Of a DNA stretch of 64,000 bases, positions 43,786 through 51,386 are shown piece by piece. The stretch is from an uncultured Eubacteriales bacterium (GTDB lineage: Bacteria > Bacillota > Clostridia > Lachnospirales > Lachnospiraceae). The translations under genes and the position numbers were made by a program. The stretch lies in assembly GCA_900314555.1 (NCBI GenBank), contig OMVQ01000091.1:1-64000 (forward strand), given 5' to 3'. How positions within the stretch are numbered: the stretch's first letter is position 1; every line of letters starts with the position of its first letter. A model generated the notes under the pieces. That model was not told the DNA's origin. It made no database searches and was given only the letters and a program-made list of their open reading frames with translations.

Positions 43786-44274
43786 ATGATAGAAAAAGGA
43801 TATGTACAGGTTTTCTGTGGAAATGGTGAGGGTAAATCTTCAGCAGCCATAGGAAAAGGTATACTTAGTGCTATTGACGGCAACCAGGTTATTGTTGTTC
43901 AGTTTATGAAAGAGAAGAACGACAATGAAAGTAAGTTCTTTCAACGTCTAGAGCCTGAAATTAAGCTTTTTCGCTTCGAGAAAATGGAAATATGCTTTAA
44001 CGAGCTTTCTGAGGACGAGAAGAGAGAAGAAGTAACTAATATGAGAAACGGATTAAATTATGCTAAGAAGGTTTTAGTGACCGGAGAGTGTGACGTTCTT
44101 ATACTAGATGAGGTTTTAGCTTTAGTTGATGAAGGTATCATCGAATGTGAAGAGTTATATCCGATACTTGAAGCAAGATCAGATGATACAATTATAATTA
44201 TGACTGGCAGGGTTATGCCGGAGAAGTTAAAAGATTATGTAGACTGTGTGTCGAACATAGAAGCATTGTGTTAA
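43786..44274 (+). CDS. CobA/CobO/BtuR family ATP:corrinoid adenosyltransferase-like
   Basis: A 162-residue P-loop protein: YVQVFCGNGEGKSSAAIGKGI (Walker A near 10-17), VVQFMKEK, DVLILDEVLALVDEGII and TIIIMTGRVMPEKL. Family members transfer adenosyl from ATP to cob(I)alamin, which would support B12 enzymes such as MetH at 58.8 kb. The protein is shorter than E. coli BtuR (196 aa) and lacks its N-terminal extension. Short paralogs may have other roles. No cobalamin gene or riboswitch adjoins. Confidence 0.75.
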   Translation: MIEKGYVQVFCGNGEGKSSAAIGKGILSAIDGNQVIVVQFMKEKNDNESKFFQRLEPEIKLFRFEKMEICFNELSEDEKREEVTNMRNGLNYAKKVLVTGECDVLILDEVLALVDEGIIECEELYPILEARSDDTIIIMTGRVMPEKLKDYVDCVSNIEALC

Positions 44275-44290
44275 TTTTATCATATTTACA

Positions 44291-44319
44291 TTGACAATAA
44301 ATATATATAGTGATATTAT
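44291..44319 (+). promoter_or_regulatory. Strong sigma-A type promoter of the dapA leader
   Basis: TTGACA (44291-44296), 17 bases, TATTAT (44314-44319), about 30 bases before the lysine riboswitch begins. Confidence 0.75.
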
Positions 44320-44350
44320 TCAAGTAGATAATTTTTAAATTATTATATTT

Positions 44351-44517
44351 TAGTAGAGGTTGCGTATCATATCAGTAATGTGACAGATGTGTCAGGCACA
44401 TAAGAAGTCATATGAAAGGGTGTTACGCCGAAAGAATATTCTTCCTGAGAGAATATATCTTGGGCATATGGTTAAGAACTATATGACTGTCATCTTATAG
44501 AGATGGTGAGCTACAGA
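44351..44517 (+). ncRNA. Lysine riboswitch (L box)
   Basis: Conserved L-box strings are readable in order: TAGTAGAGGTTGCG (44351-44364), AAGAAGTCATATGAAAGGGTG, TTACGCCGAA (about 44423-44432), TTGGGCATA, ATGACTGTCAT (about 44484-44494) and AGATGGTGAGCTAC (44501-44514), with P1 formed by GTAG/CTAC. A terminator follows at 44542. It controls dapA-dapB, lowering DAP and lysine synthesis when lysine is bound. Confidence 0.92.
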
Positions 44518-44541
44518 CGTGTGAATATCATATGAATTTAT

Positions 44542-44572
44542 GGAGCTGACCGTTTTGGTTAGCTCCTTTTTA
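44542..44572 (+). terminator. Riboswitch-controlled terminator
   Basis: GGAGCTGACC (44542-44551) pairs with GGTTAGCTCC (44557-44566), followed by TTTTTAT. It is the expression platform of the lysine riboswitch. A further pair of mutually exclusive stems (TTTGAACG/CGTTCAAA and GCCCA/TGGGC) lies between here and dapA. Confidence 0.85.
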
Positions 44573-44716
44573 TATTTTAAAGCGTTTGTAAGAAAATTTG
44601 AACGGTAGAAAATAAAAAAGGATTAGTGAAGCCCACAGTCGTTCAAATTCTTGGGCATTTTCACATTTATGCATATAATGTATATTATATAGTAATGTGA
44701 AACACATGGTGATTTT

Positions 44717-45616
44717 ATGGCTATATTTACAGGATCAGGTGTTGCAATAGTTACACCTATGAACGCAGACGGAAGTGTTAATTTTGACAAACTCGGAGAA
44801 ACAATCGAATACCAGATAGCAAACAAGACAGATGCTATCATCATCTGTGGAACAACAGGTGAATCTTCTACATTAACTCATGAAGAGCATTTAGCATGTA
44901 TTAAATATGCAGTAGATAAAGTAGCTAAGAGAATTCCTGTTGTTGCAGGAACAGGTTCTAACTGTACTGAAACGGCTATTTATCTTTCAACAGAAGCTGA
45001 GAAATACGGAGTAGACGGATTATTACTTGTTACACCATATTATAACAAAGCAACACAGAATGGTCTTATTGAACACTTCACATCTGTTGCAGACAGTGTA
45101 AAAGTACCTATTATTTTATATAACGTACCAAGCCGTACAGGTTGCAATATTTTACCGGAGACAGCAATTAAGATTGCTAAAAAGGCATCTAATGTAGTAG
45201 CTATTAAAGAAGCAAGTGGAAATATTTCACAGGTTGCTAAACTTGCAAATCTCATCAGAGAGAATAACTTAGAATTCGATATTTATTCAGGAAATGATGA
45301 CCAGATTGTACCTGTATTATCATTAGGCGGTAAAGGTGTAATCTCTGTTCTTTCTAACATTGCACCAGAAAAGACACATAATATCGTAGCAAAATATCTT
45401 GAGGGAGATGTTAAGGAAAGCCTTAAATTACAGTTAGAAGCATTAAATGTTATCGATGCATTATTCTGTGAAGTTAATCCTATTCCTGTTAAAGCCGCAC
45501 TTAATATGATGGGCTTCAATGTAGGACCACTCAGAAAACCATTAACTGAGATGGAAGATGCACATAAAGAGACATTAAAAGCCGCAATGACTGCTTACGG
45601 AATTGATGTAAAATAA
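44717..45616 (+). CDS. dapA: 4-hydroxy-tetrahydrodipicolinate synthase
   Basis: A 299-residue DapA TIM barrel: IICGTTGESSTLTHEEH, VPVVAGTGSN, PYYNKATQNGLIEHF, ILYNVPSRTGCN (catalytic Tyr), and the Schiff-base Lys in VAIKEASGNI (about 163). It condenses pyruvate with aspartate semialdehyde. It is the first gene after the lysine riboswitch and dapB follows 61 bases later. Confidence 0.96.
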   Translation: MAIFTGSGVAIVTPMNADGSVNFDKLGETIEYQIANKTDAIIICGTTGESSTLTHEEHLACIKYAVDKVAKRIPVVAGTGSNCTETAIYLSTEAEKYGVDGLLLVTPYYNKATQNGLIEHFTSVADSVKVPIILYNVPSRTGCNILPETAIKIAKKASNVVAIKEASGNISQVAKLANLIRENNLEFDIYSGNDDQIVPVLSLGGKGVISVLSNIAPEKTHNIVAKYLEGDVKESLKLQLEALNVIDALFCEVNPIPVKAALNMMGFNVGPLRKPLTEMEDAHKETLKAAMTAYGIDVK

Positions 45617-45677
45617 TTCAAAATATCATAAACTAAACAACATAGAAGAAACATATAGAAAAGAGGTTAGTTCTAAA

Positions 45678-46433
45678 ATGACAAAAATAATAATGCATGG
45701 CTGTAATGGTAAAATGGGTCAGGTTATATCTAAATTAGTTGAAGAAGATAATGATTCAGAAATAGTAGCAGGAATCGATATTTGCGATACAATTGAGAAT
45801 TCATATCCTGTATTTACAAATATAGATGAATGTGATGTTGCAGCCGATGTTGTAATAGACTTTTCATCAGCTAAAGCTATAGATAAATTACTTGAATTCT
45901 GTAAGAAGAGAAAATTACCATTGGTATTATGCTCAACAGGATTATCAGAAGAACAGATTTATGCTGCACACGATTTAAGTAAAGAGATACCAGTATTAAG
46001 ATCAGGAAATATGTCACTTGGAATTAATACAGTAATGAAAGTGCTTAGTAATATTACTAAATTACTTGCAGATGCAGGTTATGATATCGAGATAATCGAG
46101 AAACATCATAATCAGAAGATAGATGCTCCAAGTGGAACAGCACTTATGTTAGCTGATACTATTAATGAACAGTTAAATTGCGAATATAAATATGTATATG
46201 ACAGAAGTAATGTTCGTGAGAAGAGAAGCAAAAAAGAAATAGGAATCTCTGCTGTAAGAGGCGGAACAATAGTTGGTGACCATGATGTAATATTTGCAGG
46301 TCCTGATGAAGTTATCCAGATTACACACAGAGCATATTCAAAGGGCGTATTTGGTAAAGGTGCAATTGAAGCAGCCAAATTCCTTGCAAAACAGCCGGCA
46401 GGCTTCTATGATATGAGCAATGTTATTGGATAA
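45678..46433 (+). CDS. dapB: 4-hydroxy-tetrahydrodipicolinate reductase
   Basis: A 251-residue DapB: MHGCNGKMGQVISKLV, DVVIDFSSAKA, LCSTGLSEEQ, NMSLGINTVMKVL and the signature EIIEKHHNQKIDAPSGTALML with RGGTIVGDHDVIFAG. It reduces DapA's product to tetrahydrodipicolinate, the substrate of Ddh. GAGG lies upstream of the ATG. It is the last gene of the riboswitch-controlled unit. Confidence 0.96.
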   Translation: MTKIIMHGCNGKMGQVISKLVEEDNDSEIVAGIDICDTIENSYPVFTNIDECDVAADVVIDFSSAKAIDKLLEFCKKRKLPLVLCSTGLSEEQIYAAHDLSKEIPVLRSGNMSLGINTVMKVLSNITKLLADAGYDIEIIEKHHNQKIDAPSGTALMLADTINEQLNCEYKYVYDRSNVREKRSKKEIGISAVRGGTIVGDHDVIFAGPDEVIQITHRAYSKGVFGKGAIEAAKFLAKQPAGFYDMSNVIG

Positions 46434-46469
46434 TAAAATTCACATTATTTTCCAGATTAAATAATTATA

Positions 46470-46551
46470 ATAAGTCTCCTAAATGGTTATATTAATAAAG
46501 AGATATATAGGGCTTTATCTCTTAGAATATAATCTTAGGAGGCTTATTTTA
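46470..46551 (+). promoter_or_regulatory. Terminator after dapB whose 3' arm holds the next gene's Shine-Dalgarno
   Basis: ATAAGTCTCCTAA (46470-46482) pairs with TTAGGAGGCTTAT (46535-46547), continued by GTTATATT/AATATAAT and AAGAGAT/ATCTCTT, then TTTT. AGGAGG (46538-46543) is the ribosome site of the ATG at 46552. The fold would end dapB transcription and hide the downstream start. Confidence 0.65.
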
Positions 46552-46935
46552 ATGAAAAAAGAGCGCAAATTCAAAGGTAAAATATTACTTATTGCAGCTA
46601 TTGTAGCATCTTATATGGTTGTCGCAACAGCTTGTGGAACAGATGATAACAATAATAATGACACTACAACAGGTAACAATGGCCAGGAAATGACATCATC
46701 AACTAACAATGGTGGTACAAACACTAACAGAGAAAATACTACTAATAATACAAACAATAATGATGACCGTAATGGAAATGGCGGAATCGTCGATGATATC
46801 GGAGATGACATCGTAGATGGAGTAGACGATATCGCTGATGATATGGACGGCGACAGAAATAATAATGACAACAATACTAATAATAACGATAATAACAACA
46901 ATTCAAATGTCAACAGTTCAACAGCAGGCCAGTAA
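46552..46935 (+). CDS. Asn/Asp-rich low-complexity lipoprotein
   Basis: 127 residues: a basic start (MKKERKFKGK), a hydrophobic segment ending VVATACG with a probable lipobox Cys near 28, then about 100 residues of Asn/Thr/Gly/Asp low complexity. Near residues 75-105 there is an IVDDIGDDIVDGVDDIADDM repeat pattern of Asp-Ile-x-Asp units. No catalytic domain is present. It is presumably a surface-anchored spacer or spore/cell-wall protein; the function is unknown. Its ribosome site lies in the preceding hairpin and a strong terminator follows. Confidence 0.8.
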   Translation: MKKERKFKGKILLIAAIVASYMVVATACGTDDNNNNDTTTGNNGQEMTSSTNNGGTNTNRENTTNNTNNNDDRNGNGGIVDDIGDDIVDGVDDIADDMDGDRNNNDNNTNNNDNNNNSNVNSSTAGQ

Positions 46936-46959
46936 AACCAGCTAATAATAAAAAAATGT

Positions 46960-47027
46960 AAAAACGGCTGTAATCAATGAGCATTATATTAATACTCTAT
47001 CTGATTACAGCCGTTTTTATATTTTTT
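46960..47027 (+). terminator. Intrinsic terminator after the Asn-rich lipoprotein
   Basis: AAAAACGGCTGTAATCA (46960-46976) pairs perfectly with TGATTACAGCCGTTTTT (47002-47018), followed by a T-rich tail. It can work in both directions. Confidence 0.85.
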
Positions 47028-47065
47028 ACAATTAAAACTTCACTAATACATATGCAGATTATTTT

Positions 47066-47510
47066 CATCTGGTAAAGTAAATTTAAGATATATAAATATT
47101 GAAACACCTTATAAGAATTGCTAATTTTTATATATCTTTTTTTGGCTCTTTTGATTATTTGAGTTCATTAAATGCCATACTCTTAAACTGAGATGTACGT
47201 CTATGACAAACACTTGATTTATGACGTATCGTGTGTGAGTTAATGCCGTCAGATGCAAAAGGTTGGTGCAGTAAATCACCGTTCAAGCGAAGCGCGTTTG
47301 ATTAACTGCACCATAATAACCTCTGCAGATGACGGCATTTACTCACACTAGATTGAGGAATATGAAAGAGTTTGTCATAGACGTACATCTTGTCATAAGT
47401 GTATGTCTGTTGAATGTACATAAAATTTGCGTCAAAAAAGATATCTACAAATTAGCAATTCTTACAAATGTTTCGATATTTATATATGCAAATTTATTTA
47501 ATACAGATGA
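47066..47510. repeat. Long near-perfect palindrome (foldback element), copy 2
   Basis: The outer arms are TCATCTG (47066) and CAGATGA (to 47510); the core matches copy 1 at 11022-11449. Shared strings are TATATAAATATTG, GACGTATCGTGTGTGAG, ATGCCGTCAGATGCAAAAGG, GGTGCAGT and CAAGCGAAGCGCG. The asymmetric centre reads in the opposite orientation to copy 1. The two copies differ by scattered substitutions with pairing largely kept. It sits between convergent genes (the Asn-rich lipoprotein and lgt). A 66-codon frame inside is not a credible gene. Confidence 0.8.
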
Positions 47511-47525
47511 TTTAATCAAATATCA

Positions 47526-48305
47526 TTAGATATCCTTTTTATCTTTTCTAAGCATAAGATAGAAACCAATAGGAAGAAGCAACAGGCTAATCCACTGTGA
47601 TGTAGAAACTCCTAATACAATTCCACGTTCCACATCTCCACGAAGAAATTCCAAAGAAAAACGGATAATAGCATAACATATCAGGTACAGACCAAGCATA
47701 CTATATCTTTTGTGAATCTTACGTGCAATCAATATCAGAACAATAAAAAGAATGAAGTTAATAAATGCTTCTAACAATTGTACCGGAAAACGTGGAACAG
47801 CACTTAAGTCTGATACAAATTCATTATCCGGAAACTGTACAGCAAATTTACCATGATATTCAATTCCATAACAACAGCCGCCCATAAAACAGCCTATTCG
47901 TCCAAAGGCGTGGACTAAAGGAATAACAGGAGCGATAATGTTTAGAACTTTACCTAAATCAATTTTAAACCATTTACAGTAGAACCAATATCCAAATAAT
48001 GCACCAAGAAGTCCACCATAGAATACGAAACCGCCAAATGCGTATGATATGGTTTCTAATACGTGACCTTTTACAAAACTTATATTTCTTATAATTTCAG
48101 GAATAACAGTTATAAGATATAATATTTTAGCTCCGACAATAAGTCCTACACTTGCTAAAATAGTCGATAAAACAATATCAAGTTTCTCAATGTTATATTT
48201 TTTTGATGTAAAAACAGCTACAAGAACGCCGATTACAAGTCCTATGAAAATAATACTTCCGTATGTAGGAAGTTCTATAGGTCCTAAATGCAATAATGGG
48301 TGCAT
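47526..48305 (-). CDS. lgt: Prolipoprotein diacylglyceryl transferase
   Basis: A 259-residue polytopic membrane enzyme with about seven hydrophobic segments. The Lgt signature is HAFGRIGCFMGGCCYG (about 135-150), with the essential Arg and the flanking PLLHLGPIELPTYG start and RFSLEFLRGD near the end. It adds diacylglycerol to the lipobox cysteine, as in the two lipoproteins of this window. AAGGAA precedes the ATG on the minus strand. Confidence 0.94.
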   Translation of the reverse strand: MHPLLHLGPIELPTYGSIIFIGLVIGVLVAVFTSKKYNIEKLDIVLSTILASVGLIVGAKILYLITVIPEIIRNISFVKGHVLETISYAFGGFVFYGGLLGALFGYWFYCKWFKIDLGKVLNIIAPVIPLVHAFGRIGCFMGGCCYGIEYHGKFAVQFPDNEFVSDLSAVPRFPVQLLEAFINFILFIVLILIARKIHKRYSMLGLYLICYAIIRFSLEFLRGDVERGIVLGVSTSQWISLLLLPIGFYLMLRKDKKDI

Positions 48306-48426
48306 AGTTTAATTCCTTTCATTAAAAATTCATTATTTAATTTCAAAAATGTCTGCTTAAAGCGAATGATATTTTATCATATTATTATTATAGTGTCAAA
48401 ATTTGTGCGTATATTGTAGTAAACTT

Positions 48427-48493
48427 TGCGGATGACGGCAATTAATATCTTACTGATTAAGAATTATGAGAGCTTATGTCATAGACAGACACC
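48427..48493. repeat. Decayed half-copy of the long palindrome
   Basis: GCGGATGACGGCA (48428-48440), then ATTATGAGAGCTTATGTC and ATAGACAGACA align in order with one arm of the elements at 11022 and 47066 (GATGACGGCATTTACTCACAC..., TATGAAAGAGTTTGTCATAGACGTACA). The other arm is absent. It lies just before the amidase gene, in a 240-bp divergent gap that otherwise holds only AT-rich promoter-like DNA. Confidence 0.6.
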
Positions 48494-48544
48494 CTTGCTT
48501 ATTATATGAATAGAATAATTAAAAACATAAAAAAGAGGATATAT

Positions 48545-49357
48545 ATGGCATATACTGTAATACTTGATGCCGGACATGGCGGAAGTGATTTCGGTGCAAC
48601 TTACAATGGAAGAAAAGAAAAAGATGATACTTTACGACTTGTGATGGAAATTGGCAGGATATTGCAGGAAAATTGCGTTAATGTTGAATATACACGAACA
48701 ACAGATGTATATAATACACCATATGAGAAAGCTGTTATAGCAAATAATTCTGATGCAGATTTCTTTGTATCAATTCATAGAAATGCATACACTGTTCCAA
48801 ATACCACAAGTGGCGTTGAAACTCTTGTATATAATGATAATGGAATTAAAGCTGAAATGGCAAGAAATATTAATTCGAGATTATCGAGGTTAGGTTTTAT
48901 TAACAGAGGGGTTATAGAAAGACCTAATCTGGTAGTTCTTAAGAGAACAAGAATGCCTGCGATATTAGTTGAGGCAGGTTTTATTGACAGTGATAAGGAC
49001 AATACATTGTTTGATGAACGTTTTGACGAGATTGCAATGGCAATTGCTATGGGAATAATAGAGACAATAGGTGGAGGCTGTGACAAAATAGAGGGAAGTT
49101 TTAATGATAATAACCATAATAATAACCAGTCAGAGGTTAACAGGAAACTTTACAGAGTACAAGTAGGAGCATACAGAAACAAGGAATATGCTGATGAGTT
49201 AGTAAATGAATTAAAAGATGAGGGCTATCCTGCATTTATTGTGCTTGAAAATGGTCTGTATAAGGTGCAGTCAGGTGCATTTGCTGTACTTGATAATGCA
49301 GTCAGAATGGAGGATAAATTAAGAAGAGCAGGATATAATACATTTATCACAACGTAA
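48545..49357 (+). CDS. N-acetylmuramoyl-L-alanine amidase with SPOR domain
   Basis: 270 residues. The Amidase_3 domain (residues 1-178) has LDAGHGGSDFGATYNGRKEKDD, SIHRNAYTVPNTTSGVET and LVEAGFIDS with zinc ligands. A short Asn-rich linker (about 185-200) precedes the SPOR domain (about 202-270: LYRVQVGAYRNKEYADELV...YKVQSGAF). It cleaves cell-wall stem peptides; SPOR binds denuded glycan at septa. No signal peptide is present when starting at ATG 48545 (AGAGGA upstream). An in-frame ATG at 48506 would add 13 basic residues but not a signal. Export is therefore unclear, as for several clostridial CwlD-like proteins. Confidence 0.88.
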   Translation: MAYTVILDAGHGGSDFGATYNGRKEKDDTLRLVMEIGRILQENCVNVEYTRTTDVYNTPYEKAVIANNSDADFFVSIHRNAYTVPNTTSGVETLVYNDNGIKAEMARNINSRLSRLGFINRGVIERPNLVVLKRTRMPAILVEAGFIDSDKDNTLFDERFDEIAMAIAMGIIETIGGGCDKIEGSFNDNNHNNNQSEVNRKLYRVQVGAYRNKEYADELVNELKDEGYPAFIVLENGLYKVQSGAFAVLDNAVRMEDKLRRAGYNTFITT

Positions 49358-49361
49358 ATGC

Positions 49362-49390
49362 TTGACATTTAATATATGATGATAGATAAT
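49362..49390 (+). promoter_or_regulatory. Promoter of the thiM-thiE leader
   Basis: TTGACA (49362-49367), 17 bases, GATAAT (49385-49390), directly before the TPP riboswitch. Confidence 0.65.
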
Positions 49391-49397
49391 ATTCTTA

Positions 49398-49480
49398 GTT
49401 TGCAGGGGAACTCGCAAGAGTTGAGAAGGTAGAACCTGACCCTTTGAACCTGTCGGTTAATACTGTCGTAGGGAGCAATC
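49398..49480 (+). ncRNA. TPP riboswitch (THI element)
   Basis: The conserved THI-box core is readable: GGGGAACTC, GTTGAGA, GACCCTTTGAACCTGTCGG and a final TCGTAGGGAGCAA, with a P1 of TTGC/GCAA. A terminator follows at 49495. It controls thiM and thiE, reducing expression when thiamine diphosphate is bound. Confidence 0.95.
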
Positions 49481-49494
49481 ATTTGAGAAATTAT

Positions 49495-49521
49495 GAGGCT
49501 GTCACTGGCAGCCTCTTTATT
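49495..49521 (+). terminator. TPP riboswitch terminator
   Basis: GAGGCTG (49495-49501) pairs with CAGCCTC (49509-49515), followed by TTTATTT. It is the expression platform for thiM-thiE. Confidence 0.85.
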
Positions 49522-49619
49522 TACTTTTACGGAAAAAGAGTGTGTATTAAATATACCTGCTTTATTCTGACAGATGAGAAATTTTGCTCTTATTTTTATA
49601 AGAAAGAGGTTGATTGAAA

Positions 49620-50438
49620 ATGGAGAAAGACAGAATTATTAAAATGATTACAGAAGTCAGAAAGGTTAATCCGTTAGTACATAACATAACGAATTATGTA
49701 ACGGTAAATGACTGTGCAAATGCCATACTTGCAATAGGAGCATCTCCTATAATGGCTGATGATTTGTTAGAGGTAGCAGACATAACTTCGATATCTAAGG
49801 CACTTGTCATTAACATAGGCACACTTAATCAGAGAACAGTAAAATCTATGTTAGCAGCGGGCAAGAAAGCTAATCAGTTAAATATTCCGGTTATTTTAGA
49901 TCCTGTAGGAGCAGGAGCCTCAGGCTTTAGAAATGATACAGTTAATTCTTTACTTAAAACAGTGAAATTTAGTATAATCAGGGCTAATTTATCAGAAATG
50001 TCTTACATAGCCGGATTAGAGGTGTCAACTAAAGGTGTAGATACTTCAGCAGAAGATGAAGGCAATGATGCAGTTATGGTAGCTAAAAATGTTGCTAAGA
50101 GATATAATTGTGTGGCAGCCATAACAGGAGCCGTTGATGTTATATCTGATGGAGAACGTGTTGCTACATTAAGTAATGGAGATAAATTATTATCAAAAGT
50201 AACAGGAACCGGATGTATGACTTCAGCTTTAGTAGGTTCTTATGCAGGTGCCGTAACTAATGAAAATGAATTTGATTATTATGATGCAGCCATTGCAGGA
50301 ATAGCTTCTATGGGCATAGCAGGTGAACTTGCAATGAGTGTTTCAGCAAATGGAACAGGAAGTTATCATATAGAAATAATAAACGGTCTGAGCCGATTAA
50401 ATGAAGAAATTATGGGCGAAATGATAAAGTTAGGTTAG
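49620..50438 (+). CDS. thiM: Hydroxyethylthiazole kinase
   Basis: A 272-residue ThiM: PLVHNITNYVTVNDCANAILAIGASPIM, LVINIGTL, PVILDPVGAGAS, IRANLSEM, AAITGAVDVISDG and VTGTGCMTSALVGS with the catalytic Cys. It phosphorylates salvaged thiazole alcohol. ATG at 49620 has GAGGT 9 bases upstream; TTG at 49614 is an alternative. It comes directly after the TPP riboswitch. Confidence 0.94.
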   Translation: MEKDRIIKMITEVRKVNPLVHNITNYVTVNDCANAILAIGASPIMADDLLEVADITSISKALVINIGTLNQRTVKSMLAAGKKANQLNIPVILDPVGAGASGFRNDTVNSLLKTVKFSIIRANLSEMSYIAGLEVSTKGVDTSAEDEGNDAVMVAKNVAKRYNCVAAITGAVDVISDGERVATLSNGDKLLSKVTGTGCMTSALVGSYAGAVTNENEFDYYDAAIAGIASMGIAGELAMSVSANGTGSYHIEIINGLSRLNEEIMGEMIKLG

Positions 50439-50449
50439 ATACAGATTGA

Positions 50450-50536
50450 TTAAATGACAATTATCCTGAAAATATCAGATTGTATATAGCTTATTAAATG
50501 ACAATTATACTGAAGATATTAGATTATATAACTTAG
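50450..50536 (+). repeat. Tandem duplication of about 44 bp between thiM and thiE
   Basis: TTAAATGACAATTATCCTGA... (50450-50493) is followed by TTAAATGACAATTATACTGA... (50494-50536), with the same tail (ATATCAGATTGTATATAGCTTA against ATATTAGATTATATAACTTA). It is non-coding in effect. It probably arose by slippage and has drifted. Confidence 0.7.
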
Positions 50537-50549
50537 TTAGGATTGGTGA

Positions 50550-51182
50550 ATGACTATGAAGAATAAAATTGATTATACATTATATCTGTGTACAGACAGA
50601 GATTTAATGAGTTCTGCAACCATTGAGGAAAATGTGGAACTTGCAATAAAAGGAGGCTGTACAGTAATCCAGTTAAGAGAGAAGAATTGTTCTTCGAAAG
50701 AATTCTATGATTTGGCTGTAAGTGTCAAAAAGATTACTGATAAATACAATGTTCCTCTTATAATTAATGACAGAGTAGATATAGCTATGGCTGTTGATGC
50801 GGCAGGTGTACATATCGGACAGAGTGATTTGCCGGCAGATGTTGTAAGAAGAATAATTGGCGATGATAAAATAATAGGTGTGTCAACTGCTAAATTAGAT
50901 GAAGCACTTAAGGCTGTTAAAGATGGCGCAGATTATTTAGGTGTCGGTGCAATGTATTCAACAGATACTAAGACAGATGCAAGACCTGTTACAATGGAAG
51001 AATTAAAAGAGATTCGTAAAAATGTCGATATTCCTATAGTAGTAATAGGTGGCATTAATATGAATACACTTGGTAATTTTAAGAATATGGGAATAGATGG
51101 TCTGGCTGTGGTGTCAGCAATTGTTGCACAGCCTGATGTTGAAAAAGCTGCTAAAGATATGTACGAAGCATTTACTTCATAG
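50550..51182 (+). CDS. thiE: Thiamine-phosphate synthase
   Basis: A 210-residue ThiE with all key loops: [77 protein letters not shown] and [11 protein letters not shown]. It joins HMP-pyrophosphate and thiazole phosphate. It differs from the TenI protein at 30758 in having the complete HxGQxD pyrophosphate site. It is downstream of thiM under the TPP riboswitch. Confidence 0.95.
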   Translation: MTMKNKIDYTLYLCTDRDLMSSATIEENVELAIKGGCTVIQLREKNCSSKEFYDLAVSVKKITDKYNVPLIINDRVDIAMAVDAAGVHIGQSDLPADVVRRIIGDDKIIGVSTAKLDEALKAVKDGADYLGVGAMYSTDTKTDARPVTMEELKEIRKNVDIPIVVIGGINMNTLGNFKNMGIDGLAVVSAIVAQPDVEKAAKDMYEAFTS

Positions 51183-51222
51183 ACGTACTGATATAAAATC
51201 AGAGAAACATCTACTGTAAAGA

Positions 51223-51336
51223 TTAAGGTGTCAAAAGCCCCTATAGGGACTAACCGTCACAATATATGTGTATTGTAAATTCATTTGCATACACATATAT
51301 TGTAACGGTGGTGCTACGCACCTTTTGACACCTTAA
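51223..51336. repeat. Cloverleaf-like inverted-repeat element
   Basis: The ends TTAAGGTGTCAAAAG (51223-51237) and CTTTTGACACCTTAA (51322-51336) are a perfect 15-bp inverted repeat. They enclose three stems: CCCTATAGGG; ACCGT-ACAATATATGTGTAT paired to ATACACATATATTGT-ACGGT; and GGTGC-TAC-GCACC. It lies in the 204-bp gap between thiE and the HAD gene. It could be a small transposable element or a structured RNA. The layout resembles 15047-15174 but the sequence does not. Confidence 0.7.
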
Positions 51337-51386
51337 ACCTATAAACGGAATATAAATCAAATAGCATATATTTAGCGGAGGTAACA

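Noticed and set aside
47329..47529. 66-codon frame inside the long palindrome
   Set aside because: The palindrome alone creates it; there is no ribosome site and no similarity to a known protein.
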